NCBI GenBank assembly: GCA_020434085.1 | Contig: JAGRBM010000030.1 | Location: 1 to 5,325 of the forward strand | Reading direction: 5' to 3' | DNA length: 5,325 nucleotides | Source: Chrysiogenia bacterium | GTDB taxonomy: Bacteria; JAGRBM01 | In this document: positions 1 to 5,325 of the stretch, piece by piece | How positions within the stretch are numbered: position 1 is the stretch's first letter | Layout of the letters: every line of letters starts with the position of its first letter | The notes under the pieces: model-generated | Databases searched by the model: none | What the model saw: the letters and a program-made list of their open reading frames with translations, nothing else | Told to the model about the DNA's origin: nothing | Program-made: the position numbers and the translations under genes

Positions 1-1694
1 TCGGCGTGACCGCCACTGATGTCTACGGCAACCGCAACTTCGGTTTCAACGGCGTGGTGCGGCTCTCATCGAATGACCCGGCGACAAGCCCCATCGACAA
101 CGTGCTCCAGACGGGCGTGAACGGCGGGTTCCGCGAGTTTCCGTTTACCCCCTACACCGATTCCGATGCGCTGCCCGGCGGCGCGATGACCCTGAGCGCG
201 CAGGATCTGGGTGCCTCGATGCCCACCTATACGACCGCGGGAATCACGGTGAACGGGCAGAGCGCCACGCAGCTCTTCGTGCGTTTTCCCGGTGAGACCA
301 TCACCGCCCGCTCGACAGGGCCGGTTGTTCTAAACGCAAGCGACGCGCAGGAAATCGGCGTTGGCTTCCAGGCGGAGGTCATCGCCCTCGATGCCTTCGG
401 CAATCTCGATACGGGCGCCTCGCTCACCGATGTGGAGATTTCCACCGACGATCCCGGCGATGCGGGCCCCTTCAACGCGGCCCTTGCAAGCGGCATCGCC
501 GCCTTCACCCTCACCCCCAGCGTGGAGGGCCCCATCAGCGTGAGCATCGACGCGCACACGCCCATGAGCCTCACCATGGTGGGTGCGCGCAGTTACCGCG
601 CCTACCCCATTGTGCTGGGGCAGGCCGGCGGCGGAGCGAACGGCGCAGCGACAAGCGCCACGGGCCTGACGCTTCCGACATCGGTCGCGATCGATGAGAG
701 CAGCGCCACGCGCCGCGCCTTCGTCGCCGACACCGACAACCACCGCATTCTGGGATGGACCAGCGCCGACGCGCTGGCAAACGGACAGGCCGCCTCGCTG
801 GTGATCGGACAGAGCGACCTGGCCAGCGGCGGCTGCAACCGCGGCAACGCGCCCGGCGCCGCAGACTCGAACCGTCTTTGTGAACCCCGCGGGCTCGCGC
901 TCGATTCGCAGGGCAGACTCTGGGTTGCCGATACCCTCAATAACCGCATTCTGCGCTTCAACGATCCATTCGGAACGGACCTCATCGCTGACCTGGTGCT
1001 CGGGCAAGCCAACTTCACGTCGGGCGCCGCCAACCGCGGCGGCTCGGTCGCGTCCAACACGCTCTCGGGCCCGACCGATGTCGAGGTCGATGCAAGCGGC
1101 AACGTCTGGGTCGCCGATACGGGCAACAACCGCGTGCTGCGCTTCGATGCGCCGGGTGACACCACCGCCGATCTGGTCGTGGGACAGACGAACTTCACTT
1201 CGGGCAGTTGCAACGCGGGGAGCACCCCCACGGCCGGGCGGCTGTGCGGGCCCATGGGACTGGCGCTCTCGGGAACGACGCTCTGGGTCGCCGACACGCT
1301 CAACAACCGCGTGCTGCGATTTCCGACGCCCGCGAACAACACGGCGGATCTTGCCCTTGGTCAGGGGAGTCTCACCAGCTCCGACTGCAACGGCGCGGGC
1401 ATGAGCGTGGGCTCGACAACCCTCTGCCTGCCCGAGGACGTCACCCCCGGCGCGGGCACGGATCTTTATGTCTCCGATAGCGCGAACCACCGCGTGCTCT
1501 ACTACAACAACCCCACCGTGAGCGGCTTTCCCGCCTCCAGCGCGCTCGGCCAGCCGAATCTTACCTCCGGCAGCGCCAACAACCCCGCGCTCGACATCAC
1601 GACGCTCTCGGCCCCGGCGGATCTCGCCTGGTGGGCCGGCGCGCTCTTCATTGCAGACAGCGCCAATAACCGCGTCGTCGGACGGGTTCCGTAA
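1..1694 (+). CDS. Ig-like module and six-bladed NHL beta-propeller protein, probably surface or secreted (5' partial)
   Basis: The reading frame is open from base 3, and the first residues fall in the middle of an Ig-like module, so the true start and any signal peptide lie left of the window. The GTG at 6 is only the first in-frame start-like codon. Numbering from it gives 562 residues. Residues 1 to about 88 and 89 to about 196 are two Ig-like/filamin-like modules, each with a recurring ALDAFGN-type strand followed by a DDP or NDP turn. Residues 200-562 form six NHL blades, each with an LGQ-type strand and then a [AS]D[TS]xN[NH]R motif. The protein ends at the last blade (stop TAA 1692-1694), with no C-terminal anchor or sorting tail. 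NHL propellers usually bind proteins or ligands, and enzymatic members exist. No catalytic motif is visible here, so binding or adhesion at the cell surface is an inference. The ligand is unknown. Confidence 0.85.
   Translation, partial: GVTATDVYGNRNFGFNGVVRLSSNDPATSPIDNVLQTGVNGGFREFPFTPYTDSDALPGGAMTLSAQDLGASMPTYTTAGITVNGQSATQLFVRFPGETITARSTGPVVLNASDAQEIGVGFQAEVIALDAFGNLDTGASLTDVEISTDDPGDAGPFNAALASGIAAFTLTPSVEGPISVSIDAHTPMSLTMVGARSYRAYPIVLGQAGGGANGAATSATGLTLPTSVAIDESSATRRAFVADTDNHRILGWTSADALANGQAASLVIGQSDLASGGCNRGNAPGAADSNRLCEPRGLALDSQGRLWVADTLNNRILRFNDPFGTDLIADLVLGQANFTSGAANRGGSVASNTLSGPTDVEVDASGNVWVADTGNNRVLRFDAPGDTTADLVVGQTNFTSGSCNAGSTPTAGRLCGPMGLALSGTTLWVADTLNNRVLRFPTPANNTADLALGQGSLTSSDCNGAGMSVGSTTLCLPEDVTPGAGTDLYVSDSANHRVLYYNNPTVSGFPASSALGQPNLTSGSANNPALDITTLSAPADLAWWAGALFIADSANNRVVGRVP
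3..593 (+). other. Two tandem Ig-like/filamin-type modules, the first truncated
   Basis: Module 1 (about 3-269) contains TATDVYGNRNFGFNG and then a SSNDP turn. Module 2 (about 270-593) contains VIALDAFGNLDTGAS and then a STDDP turn, entered through FPGETITA. The same order of features in both indicates a repeated beta-sandwich module of the kind strung together in large bacterial surface proteins. The match is at the level of protein pattern. The DNA of the two modules has diverged, so they are not recent duplicates. More copies probably lie upstream. Confidence 0.6.
603..1691 (+). repeat. Six NHL repeats forming a complete beta-propeller
   Basis: The Gln residues of the [LVI]GQ strands are residues 206, 269, 334, 394, 453 and 516 of the visible protein, a period of 59-65 residues. 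Each is followed by a Pro-containing strand and a DxxN[NH]R motif, at Asp 242, 309, 371, 430, 491 and 551. Six units are what a six-bladed propeller needs. Blades 2, 3 and 4 are still alike at DNA level around 925-955, 1111-1141 and 1288-1318, which suggests growth by internal duplication. Blades 2, 4 and 5 carry a cysteine pair (277/292, 402/414, 461/474), while blades 1, 3 and 6 carry none. Confidence 0.85.
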
Positions 1695-1698
1695 TCTT

Positions 1699-2388
1699 CT
1701 ACAGGTGCCTGGCCGCGGCGTATTCAATAAGCCGCGGTCTTGGATGGGCGCTCACTTCCATCGTCGTGATCGAGCCATTGGGAATGTAGGGCTGTACGAA
1801 GGGGCGCAGTGTATTCAGAGACCGCTGGGCCCAGATGCTCGAGAGATAGAAGATGAGATAGCCGTGGGCGAAGAGCGCGACGTGGGCGTCTTCGCCGTGG
1901 GCGGCCTGGAGTTCCTCGAACATCCGGGTGATGCGGGCCTCGAGATCGGCGGGCGACTCGCCGCCCTCGGTGCGACCGCTGCGCCAGCTCTGAAAGTAGA
2001 GCGGGATGAGCGAGCCGCCGAGCATCACCCGCTTGACCGGTTTGGGCAGCGGCGAGCCGGAAATTCCGCTCAGGATCCGCTGCGCGGCTGAGCCCTCGGG
2101 CAGGCGGCCGGTGCGCAGCTCTGTGATTTCCTCGCGCACGGCGACGTCCATGCCCAACACCTCGGCCGTGGCGTCGGCGGTTTCCTTCGCGCGAAGCAGC
2201 GGGGAGGCATAGATCGCGTCGAGCCGTTTGCCCGAAAAATGCCGCGCCACCGCGCGGGCCTCATCGCGTCCGCGATCGGAGAGCGAGCCCTCAGTCTCCT
2301 GATTGAACAGGGCGTTGATCGTATCGAAGTTGTCGAGCCGGTGGGCCCGAAACTCCATCTCGCCATGTCTGATCCAGTAGATGCGCAT
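1699..2388 (-). CDS. Histidine phosphatase family protein (phosphoglycerate mutase-like)
   Basis: This complete 229-residue protein has the hallmarks of the histidine phosphatase superfamily (branch 1). The RHGE motif is at residues 7-10, with His8 the expected phospho-acceptor. A SPLLRAKETA segment (62-71) supplies the second Arg (Arg66). The acid residue is probably Glu90 in ITEL. GGES (142-145) is followed by the usual helix, and the second catalytic His is His175 in FAHG. Family members hydrolyse phosphomonoesters or act as mutases, and the substrate cannot be read from the sequence. Length is normal and no signal peptide is seen, so it should be cytoplasmic. The start is secure: an in-frame stop (2407-2409) lies just upstream, no other start codon lies between, and the next Met (residue 11) would remove RHGE. 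No Shine-Dalgarno precedes it. It lies 112 nt downstream of rodA on the same strand, and its stop (TAG 1699-1701) nearly abuts the convergent gene. Confidence 0.88.
   Translation of the reverse strand: MRIYWIRHGEMEFRAHRLDNFDTINALFNQETEGSLSDRGRDEARAVARHFSGKRLDAIYASPLLRAKETADATAEVLGMDVAVREEITELRTGRLPEGSAAQRILSGISGSPLPKPVKRVMLGGSLIPLYFQSWRSGRTEGGESPADLEARITRMFEELQAAHGEDAHVALFAHGYLIFYLSSIWAQRSLNTLRPFVQPYIPNGSITTMEVSAHPRPRLIEYAAARHL
1711..1739. terminator. Possible bidirectional hairpin between convergent genes
   Basis: An inverted repeat with arms at 1711-1719 and 1731-1739 can form seven GC pairs plus a G-U and an outer G-C pair on the + strand, around an 11-nt AT-rich loop. It begins 17 nt after the stop of the NHL protein gene and lies inside the last codons of the convergent phosphatase gene. 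Neither strand has a proper T run after the stem. If it terminates transcription at all, it is not a canonical intrinsic terminator. It may instead be chance in GC-rich coding sequence. Confidence 0.25.
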
Positions 2389-2394
2389 GGATTC

Positions 2395-2400
2395 AGGATA
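2395..2400 (-). promoter_or_regulatory. Possible -10 element for a leaderless phosphatase transcript
   Basis: Read on the - strand, TATCCT fits the TAnnnT pattern and ends 6 nt before the ATG. If it works as a -10 element, transcription would begin at or next to the A of the start codon. No Shine-Dalgarno is present upstream, which agrees with a leaderless message. No good -35 hexamer is visible at the expected distance, and a six-base match is weak evidence alone. Confidence 0.2.
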
Positions 2401-2415
2401 GATGATTCAAGCCGG

Positions 2416-2454
2416 AAGAGGGAAAATCGTCCGCGTATACGTTTGTCGTGGACG
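2416..2454 (-). terminator. Possible intrinsic terminator after rodA
   Basis: On the - strand, arms at 2454-2447 and 2435-2428 (CGTCCACG and CGCGGACG) pair with one A-C mismatch around an 11-nt loop. ATTTTCCCTCTT follows at once. The position, about 46 nt after the rodA stop codon, suits a terminator for the mrdA-rodA message. The mismatch and the interrupted T tract make it weak. If real, the phosphatase needs its own promoter or relies on readthrough. Confidence 0.3.
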
Positions 2455-2500
2455 TGGACGGAATTTTCCGAATTTGCTGCAAAGCCACAAGGCAAGCCCG

Positions 2501-3613
2501 CTAGAAGAAATGCCGCCCGCGCGCGACGTTGAGCAGGAAGCCCACGCCGGTAAGCATGGTGACCGCGGAACTGCCGCCGTAGGAGAGGAACGGCAGGGGC
2601 ACGCCGATGACCGGCAGCAGGCCGGCAACCATGGCGATGTTCACCAGGAAGTGCCAGAAAATGAGAATGCCGAATCCCGTTGCCAGGATGGCGCTGAAGC
2701 TGTCGCGCGCGTGCGAGGCCACATTAAAAGCCCGGCCCACCAGCACGGCGAAGGCCACGACGACGCCCACCGAGGCGACAAAGCCCAGTTCCTCGGCGAG
2801 CACCGAGAACGCGAAATCGGTGTGCTGCTCGGGCAGGAAACTGAACTGGGTCTGCAGTCCCTTAAGGTACCCCCTGCCCCACAGGCCGCCCGAACCGATG
2901 GCGATCTTCGACTGGATGACGTGATAGCCCACGCCGAGGGGGTCGGATTCGGGATTTAAGAAAGTCGCCAGGCGCGCCTTCTGGTGGGCCTTCAGGAAGA
3001 AGAGCGGATCGCCCTTCCAGAGCCACACCGCCGCGACGCTCACCGCGACGAGTCCGATGGAGCCCCAGAACGTGCGGCGCGAGAGTCCCAGGAACAGATA
3101 GAGGCTCCCCACCGTGGCCACGTAGATGAGCCCCGTTCCCATGTCCGGCTCCTTCATGATGAGCCCCAGCGGGATCAGCAGGATGAGCGTGGGCTTCCAC
3201 AGATCGAAGAGCGAGTACGGAGGTTCCTCCGGCGCGCGTCCGAAGTAGCGCGCTAGCATGAGGATGAGCGCAATCTTCATGGGCTCCGAGGGCTGCAGCG
3301 TAAAGGGCCCGAGCTGAAGCCAGCTTCGCGCGCCACCTGCCTTGTGCCCCAGGAAGTGCACCGCCGCCAGCGGGATGAGCGCCAATACGAAGATGGTCGG
3401 CGTCATCCGCTCGAGCGTGCGCATGTCGATGAGCGCCGCCGCGGCCATGGCGATGAGCCCAATGGTGAACCACATGATCTGGCTCTTGTGGGGGCTGCCG
3501 TTCAGGCCGCCCTGGGAGGCGCTGTAGAGGTTGAACAGCGAGATCACCATGAGCGCCAGCACCGGGGTGAGCACCAGCGGATCGACGGCTTCTTTCCAGC
3601 GAGAGCGGCTCAT
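2501..3613 (-). CDS. rodA: RodA, SEDS-family peptidoglycan glycosyltransferase
   Basis: This is a complete 370-residue polytopic membrane protein of the RodA/FtsW/SpoVE family, of normal RodA length and with about ten hydrophobic segments. RodA polymerises lipid II into glycan strands on the outer face of the inner membrane, working with PBP2 in the elongasome. Visible signatures are GARSWLQLGPFTLQPSE (94-110, including conserved Glu110), KEPDMGTGLIY (154-164), the large outer loop from about 200 to 275 with FLNPESDP (218-225), LPEQHTDF (260-267) and PVIGVPLPFLSYGGSS (334-349). Asp266 in HTDF appears to be the aspartate considered catalytically essential in characterised RodA proteins. RodA rather than FtsW is favoured by the PBP2 partner gene directly upstream and by the short tails. 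The ATG overlaps the mrdA stop as ATGA and has a strong ribosome-binding site, so the start is well supported. No damage is seen. Confidence 0.95.
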   Translation of the reverse strand: MSRSRWKEAVDPLVLTPVLALMVISLFNLYSASQGGLNGSPHKSQIMWFTIGLIAMAAAALIDMRTLERMTPTIFVLALIPLAAVHFLGHKAGGARSWLQLGPFTLQPSEPMKIALILMLARYFGRAPEEPPYSLFDLWKPTLILLIPLGLIMKEPDMGTGLIYVATVGSLYLFLGLSRRTFWGSIGLVAVSVAAVWLWKGDPLFFLKAHQKARLATFLNPESDPLGVGYHVIQSKIAIGSGGLWGRGYLKGLQTQFSFLPEQHTDFAFSVLAEELGFVASVGVVVAFAVLVGRAFNVASHARDSFSAILATGFGILIFWHFLVNIAMVAGLLPVIGVPLPFLSYGGSSAVTMLTGVGFLLNVARGRHFF

Positions 3614-5325
3614 GGCTGGACCTCCTCGCTCGTGGCGGCATAGCGCAGCTCGGGATGGGCCGCGTCCGGCGCGGGCAGCAGCCCCGCCGTGGCACGCTGC
3701 TCGCGCAATTCCTTGTAGCGGGCGATGATCTTCTGCGCGACGGGCGCGGCATTGCGGCCGCCGCCGCCGCCATGCTCGATGATCACGGCCAGCGCAATGT
3801 AGGGGTCTTCCGCCGGGGCGTAGGCGACAAAGAGCGCGTGGTCGCGCAGTTCCTTGGGAATGTCTTCGTCATTCTCGTAGTGTTCAACCGAAGAGAGCCG
3901 CACCACCTGGGCCGTTCCCGTCTTACCGGCAACAGTGATTCCCGGTACCTTCGCACGGTGGGCAGTCCCCTGGGGATCGTTCACCACGGCGACCAGGCCT
4001 TCGTGCACCGCCTCGATGTGCTCGGGCGCAAAGGGAAGCGGCGGCGGGATGGGCGGGCTGAAGTCGTGAATCACCTCGCCGTCCACGCTCTGGGCGCGCG
4101 CGATGAAGTAGGGCTGCACCAGCGTTCCGCCGTTGGCAATGGCCGAGATGCCGCGCACAAGCTGAATCGGGGTTACGAGATCGAAGCCCTGCCCGATGGC
4201 GCACGGCAGGGTCTCGCCGGCCTGCCAGGGTTCGCCCTTCACGCGCTCTTTCCATTCCTCGGTGGGCACGAGGCCCGATTTTTCTTCGTCCAGCCCGATG
4301 CCCGTCTTGCTTCCGAATCCAAAGAGCCTGGCGTAGTGCGCAATGCGGTCGATCCCCAGACGCTGGCCGAGCTGGTAGAAATAGATATCGCAGCTCTGGC
4401 GAAGCCCGTGCAGCAGGTCCACCTTGCCGTGACCGCCGCGGCGCCAGCAGTGGAACCACCGGCGCCCCACCCGCATCCGGCCGTGACAGACCGGGGCGAA
4501 GTCATCCGATCCGACGATGCCTTCTTCGAGCCCCGCCATCGCAACAAAGGGTTTCCACGTCGAGCCCGGCGGGTACTGGCCCTGAATTACTTTCGAATAG
4601 AGCGGGCGACCCGGCGCGTTGAGCAGGGCATTGTATTCCTTCTGCGAGATCCCGCGGGCGAATTCGCTCGGATCGAAGGTCGGGTGCGAGACGAGCGCCA
4701 GCACCTCTCCGGTCTGCGGATTCATCGCCGCAATGGCGCCGTGTTCTCCGCCGAGGGTTTCCTCGGCTGCAAGCTGCAGGTCCCAGTCGAGGGTAAGCAC
4801 GATGTTGTTTCCGGGCACCGGCGCTTCGTTGTCGGCCTCGAATCCCAGTTCCTTGAGCACCGCCTCGTCCACTTCGCCGCCGAAGGCGTTGACGATGAGC
4901 TCGCGGTAACCGTCGCGCCCGCGCAGCCAGGACTCGGTCATTGCCTCGATGCCCTGCTGGCCGACCAGATTTCCCTGCCGGTAGCCATGGTCGGGATATT
5001 CTTCCTTCAGGCGCTTGAGTTCATCGGCGTTGACCTCGTGGATGTAGCCCAGAAAGTGTGCGCCCACGCCGCCGTATTTGTACTCGCGTACCGGCTCGGT
5101 GCGAACGAACACACCATTGGCACGCAGGTTGATCTCCTCGATTTTCGATATCTCGTCCCAGGTCGCATCGTCGCGCACCAGCACCGGACGAAAGCGCAGG
5201 CGCCCGCCGCCCTCGCGAACGGTCTTCCAGATTTCCTCGGGGCTGACTTCGAGAATCTGTGCGAGGCGCTCGATGGTCGCCTCGGCGCGCGCCTGCTTCT
5301 CCGTGTCACGGCGCGAGGCCAGGAA
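3610..5325 (-). CDS. mrdA: Penicillin-binding protein 2 (elongasome DD-transpeptidase), 5' partial
   Basis: PBP2 is a class B penicillin-binding protein that cross-links peptidoglycan in the periplasm during rod elongation, paired with RodA. The frame is open to the right edge, giving 571 visible residues. The cytoplasmic tail, membrane anchor and start of the pedestal domain are missing. The GTG at 5184 is internal, because the preceding 47 codons carry normal pedestal sequence. Residues 1 to about 170 are the pedestal, including VGQQGIE and WLRGRDG. The transpeptidase domain follows: STWK with Ser255 (codon 4563-4561) and Lys258, SCD (311-313), and KTGTAQ (468-473, codons from 3924). SxD rather than SxN is typical of PBP2. 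Cys280, Cys293, His299 and Cys312 probably bind zinc. A Pro/Ala-rich tail of about 35 residues follows the domain. The stop overlaps the rodA start by 4 nt, supporting an operon. All catalytic motifs are intact. Confidence 0.95.
   Translation of the reverse strand, partial: FLASRRDTEKQARAEATIERLAQILEVSPEEIWKTVREGGGRLRFRPVLVRDDATWDEISKIEEINLRANGVFVRTEPVREYKYGGVGAHFLGYIHEVNADELKRLKEEYPDHGYRQGNLVGQQGIEAMTESWLRGRDGYRELIVNAFGGEVDEAVLKELGFEADNEAPVPGNNIVLTLDWDLQLAAEETLGGEHGAIAAMNPQTGEVLALVSHPTFDPSEFARGISQKEYNALLNAPGRPLYSKVIQGQYPPGSTWKPFVAMAGLEEGIVGSDDFAPVCHGRMRVGRRWFHCWRRGGHGKVDLLHGLRQSCDIYFYQLGQRLGIDRIAHYARLFGFGSKTGIGLDEEKSGLVPTEEWKERVKGEPWQAGETLPCAIGQGFDLVTPIQLVRGISAIANGGTLVQPYFIARAQSVDGEVIHDFSPPIPPPLPFAPEHIEAVHEGLVAVVNDPQGTAHRAKVPGITVAGKTGTAQVVRLSSVEHYENDEDIPKELRDHALFVAYAPAEDPYIALAVIIEHGGGGGRNAAPVAQKIIARYKELREQRATAGLLPAPDAAHPELRYAATSEEVQP
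3620..3626 (-). promoter_or_regulatory. Strong Shine-Dalgarno for rodA inside the mrdA tail
   Basis: AGGAGGT on the - strand matches the 16S rRNA anti-Shine-Dalgarno perfectly over seven bases and lies 6 nt before the rodA ATG (3613-3611). It sits within the last codons of mrdA, whose TGA overlaps the rodA start. Together these indicate translational coupling with efficient re-initiation, and they fix the rodA start. Confidence 0.85.

Larger units (their letters stand above)
2389..2500. other. Non-coding gap between rodA and the phosphatase gene
   Basis: These 112 nt hold no gene. They are more AT-rich than the flanking genes. They contain a hairpin followed by a short T run on the - strand (a possible rodA terminator), a second small dyad at 2459-2470 (arms CGGAA/TTCCG, 2-nt loop), a CGTGGA direct repeat (2447-2458), and a -10-like TATCCT next to the phosphatase ATG. 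The gap contrasts with the overlapping mrdA-rodA junction and suggests that the phosphatase may be transcribed separately. Confidence 0.6.

Noticed and set aside
602-1342. Second antisense open frame over the propeller region (246 codons)
   Set aside because: It is a shadow of the NHL repeats, with periodic low-complexity sequence and no independent start signal or domain.
330-1727. Long open frame antisense to the NHL protein gene (465 codons)
   Set aside because: Its composition is Arg/Gly/Ala-rich with no recognisable domain. It mirrors the periodic repeats of the real gene, and long antisense frames are common in GC-rich DNA. The + strand frame encodes clear repeated protein motifs.
2459-2470. 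Small dyad CGGAA/TTCCG as a terminator or operator
   Set aside because: The loop would be only 2 nt, the stem is 5 bp and no T run follows. Too weak to call alone.
2402-2959. Open frame on the + strand opposite the rodA 3' end and gap
   Set aside because: Highly charged composition with no recognisable motif. Most of it is antisense to conserved RodA sequence.
2862-3773. Open frame on the - strand overlapping rodA and mrdA in another frame (303 codons)
   Set aside because: It is Ala/Arg/His-rich, crosses the mrdA-rodA junction, and conflicts with two well-supported genes.
3756-3774. GCC-type trinucleotide run as a phase-variable microsatellite
   Set aside because: It encodes the Gly-rich stretch normally found near the end of PBP2 transpeptidase domains. 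It is short, and changes of whole triplets would not switch the gene off.
5182-5184. GTG as the start codon of mrdA
   Set aside because: The frame stays open for 47 more codons to the window edge, and those codons encode pedestal-like PBP2 sequence. The true start is outside the window.
1-5325. CRISPR array, tRNA, rRNA, insertion sequence or phage element
   Set aside because: No regularly spaced identical repeats, cloverleaf sequences, transposase or integrase motifs, or terminal inverted repeats were seen on either strand. The window is nearly filled by four ordinary genes.

Overview
The window looks like chromosomal DNA from a GC-rich, Gram-negative, rod-shaped bacterium. Codons end mostly in G or C, and the cell-wall elongation genes mrdA (PBP2) and rodA sit together. 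The PBP2 style (an SCD motif and an HCW..GGHG segment) and a surface protein made of Ig-like modules plus NHL repeats fit a deltaproteobacterial-type lineage such as Myxococcota or Desulfobacterota relatives. That placement is an inference from protein style, not a demonstrated taxonomy.

Left part (1-1694, + strand): the 3' portion of a large, probably exported protein. It has at least two Ig-like/filamin-like modules followed by a complete six-bladed NHL beta-propeller that runs to the stop codon. Its start lies left of the window. Middle (1699-2388, - strand): a complete histidine-phosphatase (phosphoglycerate mutase-like) gene, convergent with the surface protein gene and separated from it by only 4 nt. 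A 112-nt non-coding gap (2389-2500) follows. It holds a possible terminator for rodA and a possible leaderless promoter for the phosphatase. Right part (2501-5325, - strand): rodA, preceded by mrdA, overlapping by 4 nt (ATGA) with a perfect Shine-Dalgarno inside the mrdA tail. mrdA runs off the right edge. In many bacteria mreB-mreC-mreD lie upstream, which would be outside this window.

PBP2 (transpeptidase) and RodA (SEDS glycosyltransferase) form the core peptidoglycan polymerase of the elongasome, so the translational coupling makes sense for 1:1 production. The phosphatase is co-oriented with them, but a functional link is unproven. I see no mobile element, CRISPR array, tRNA or rRNA, and no convincing new system. 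The most interesting points are the correlated cysteine pairs in three of six propeller blades, the predicted Cys3-His metal site beside the PBP2 active site, and the possible leaderless start of the phosphatase.
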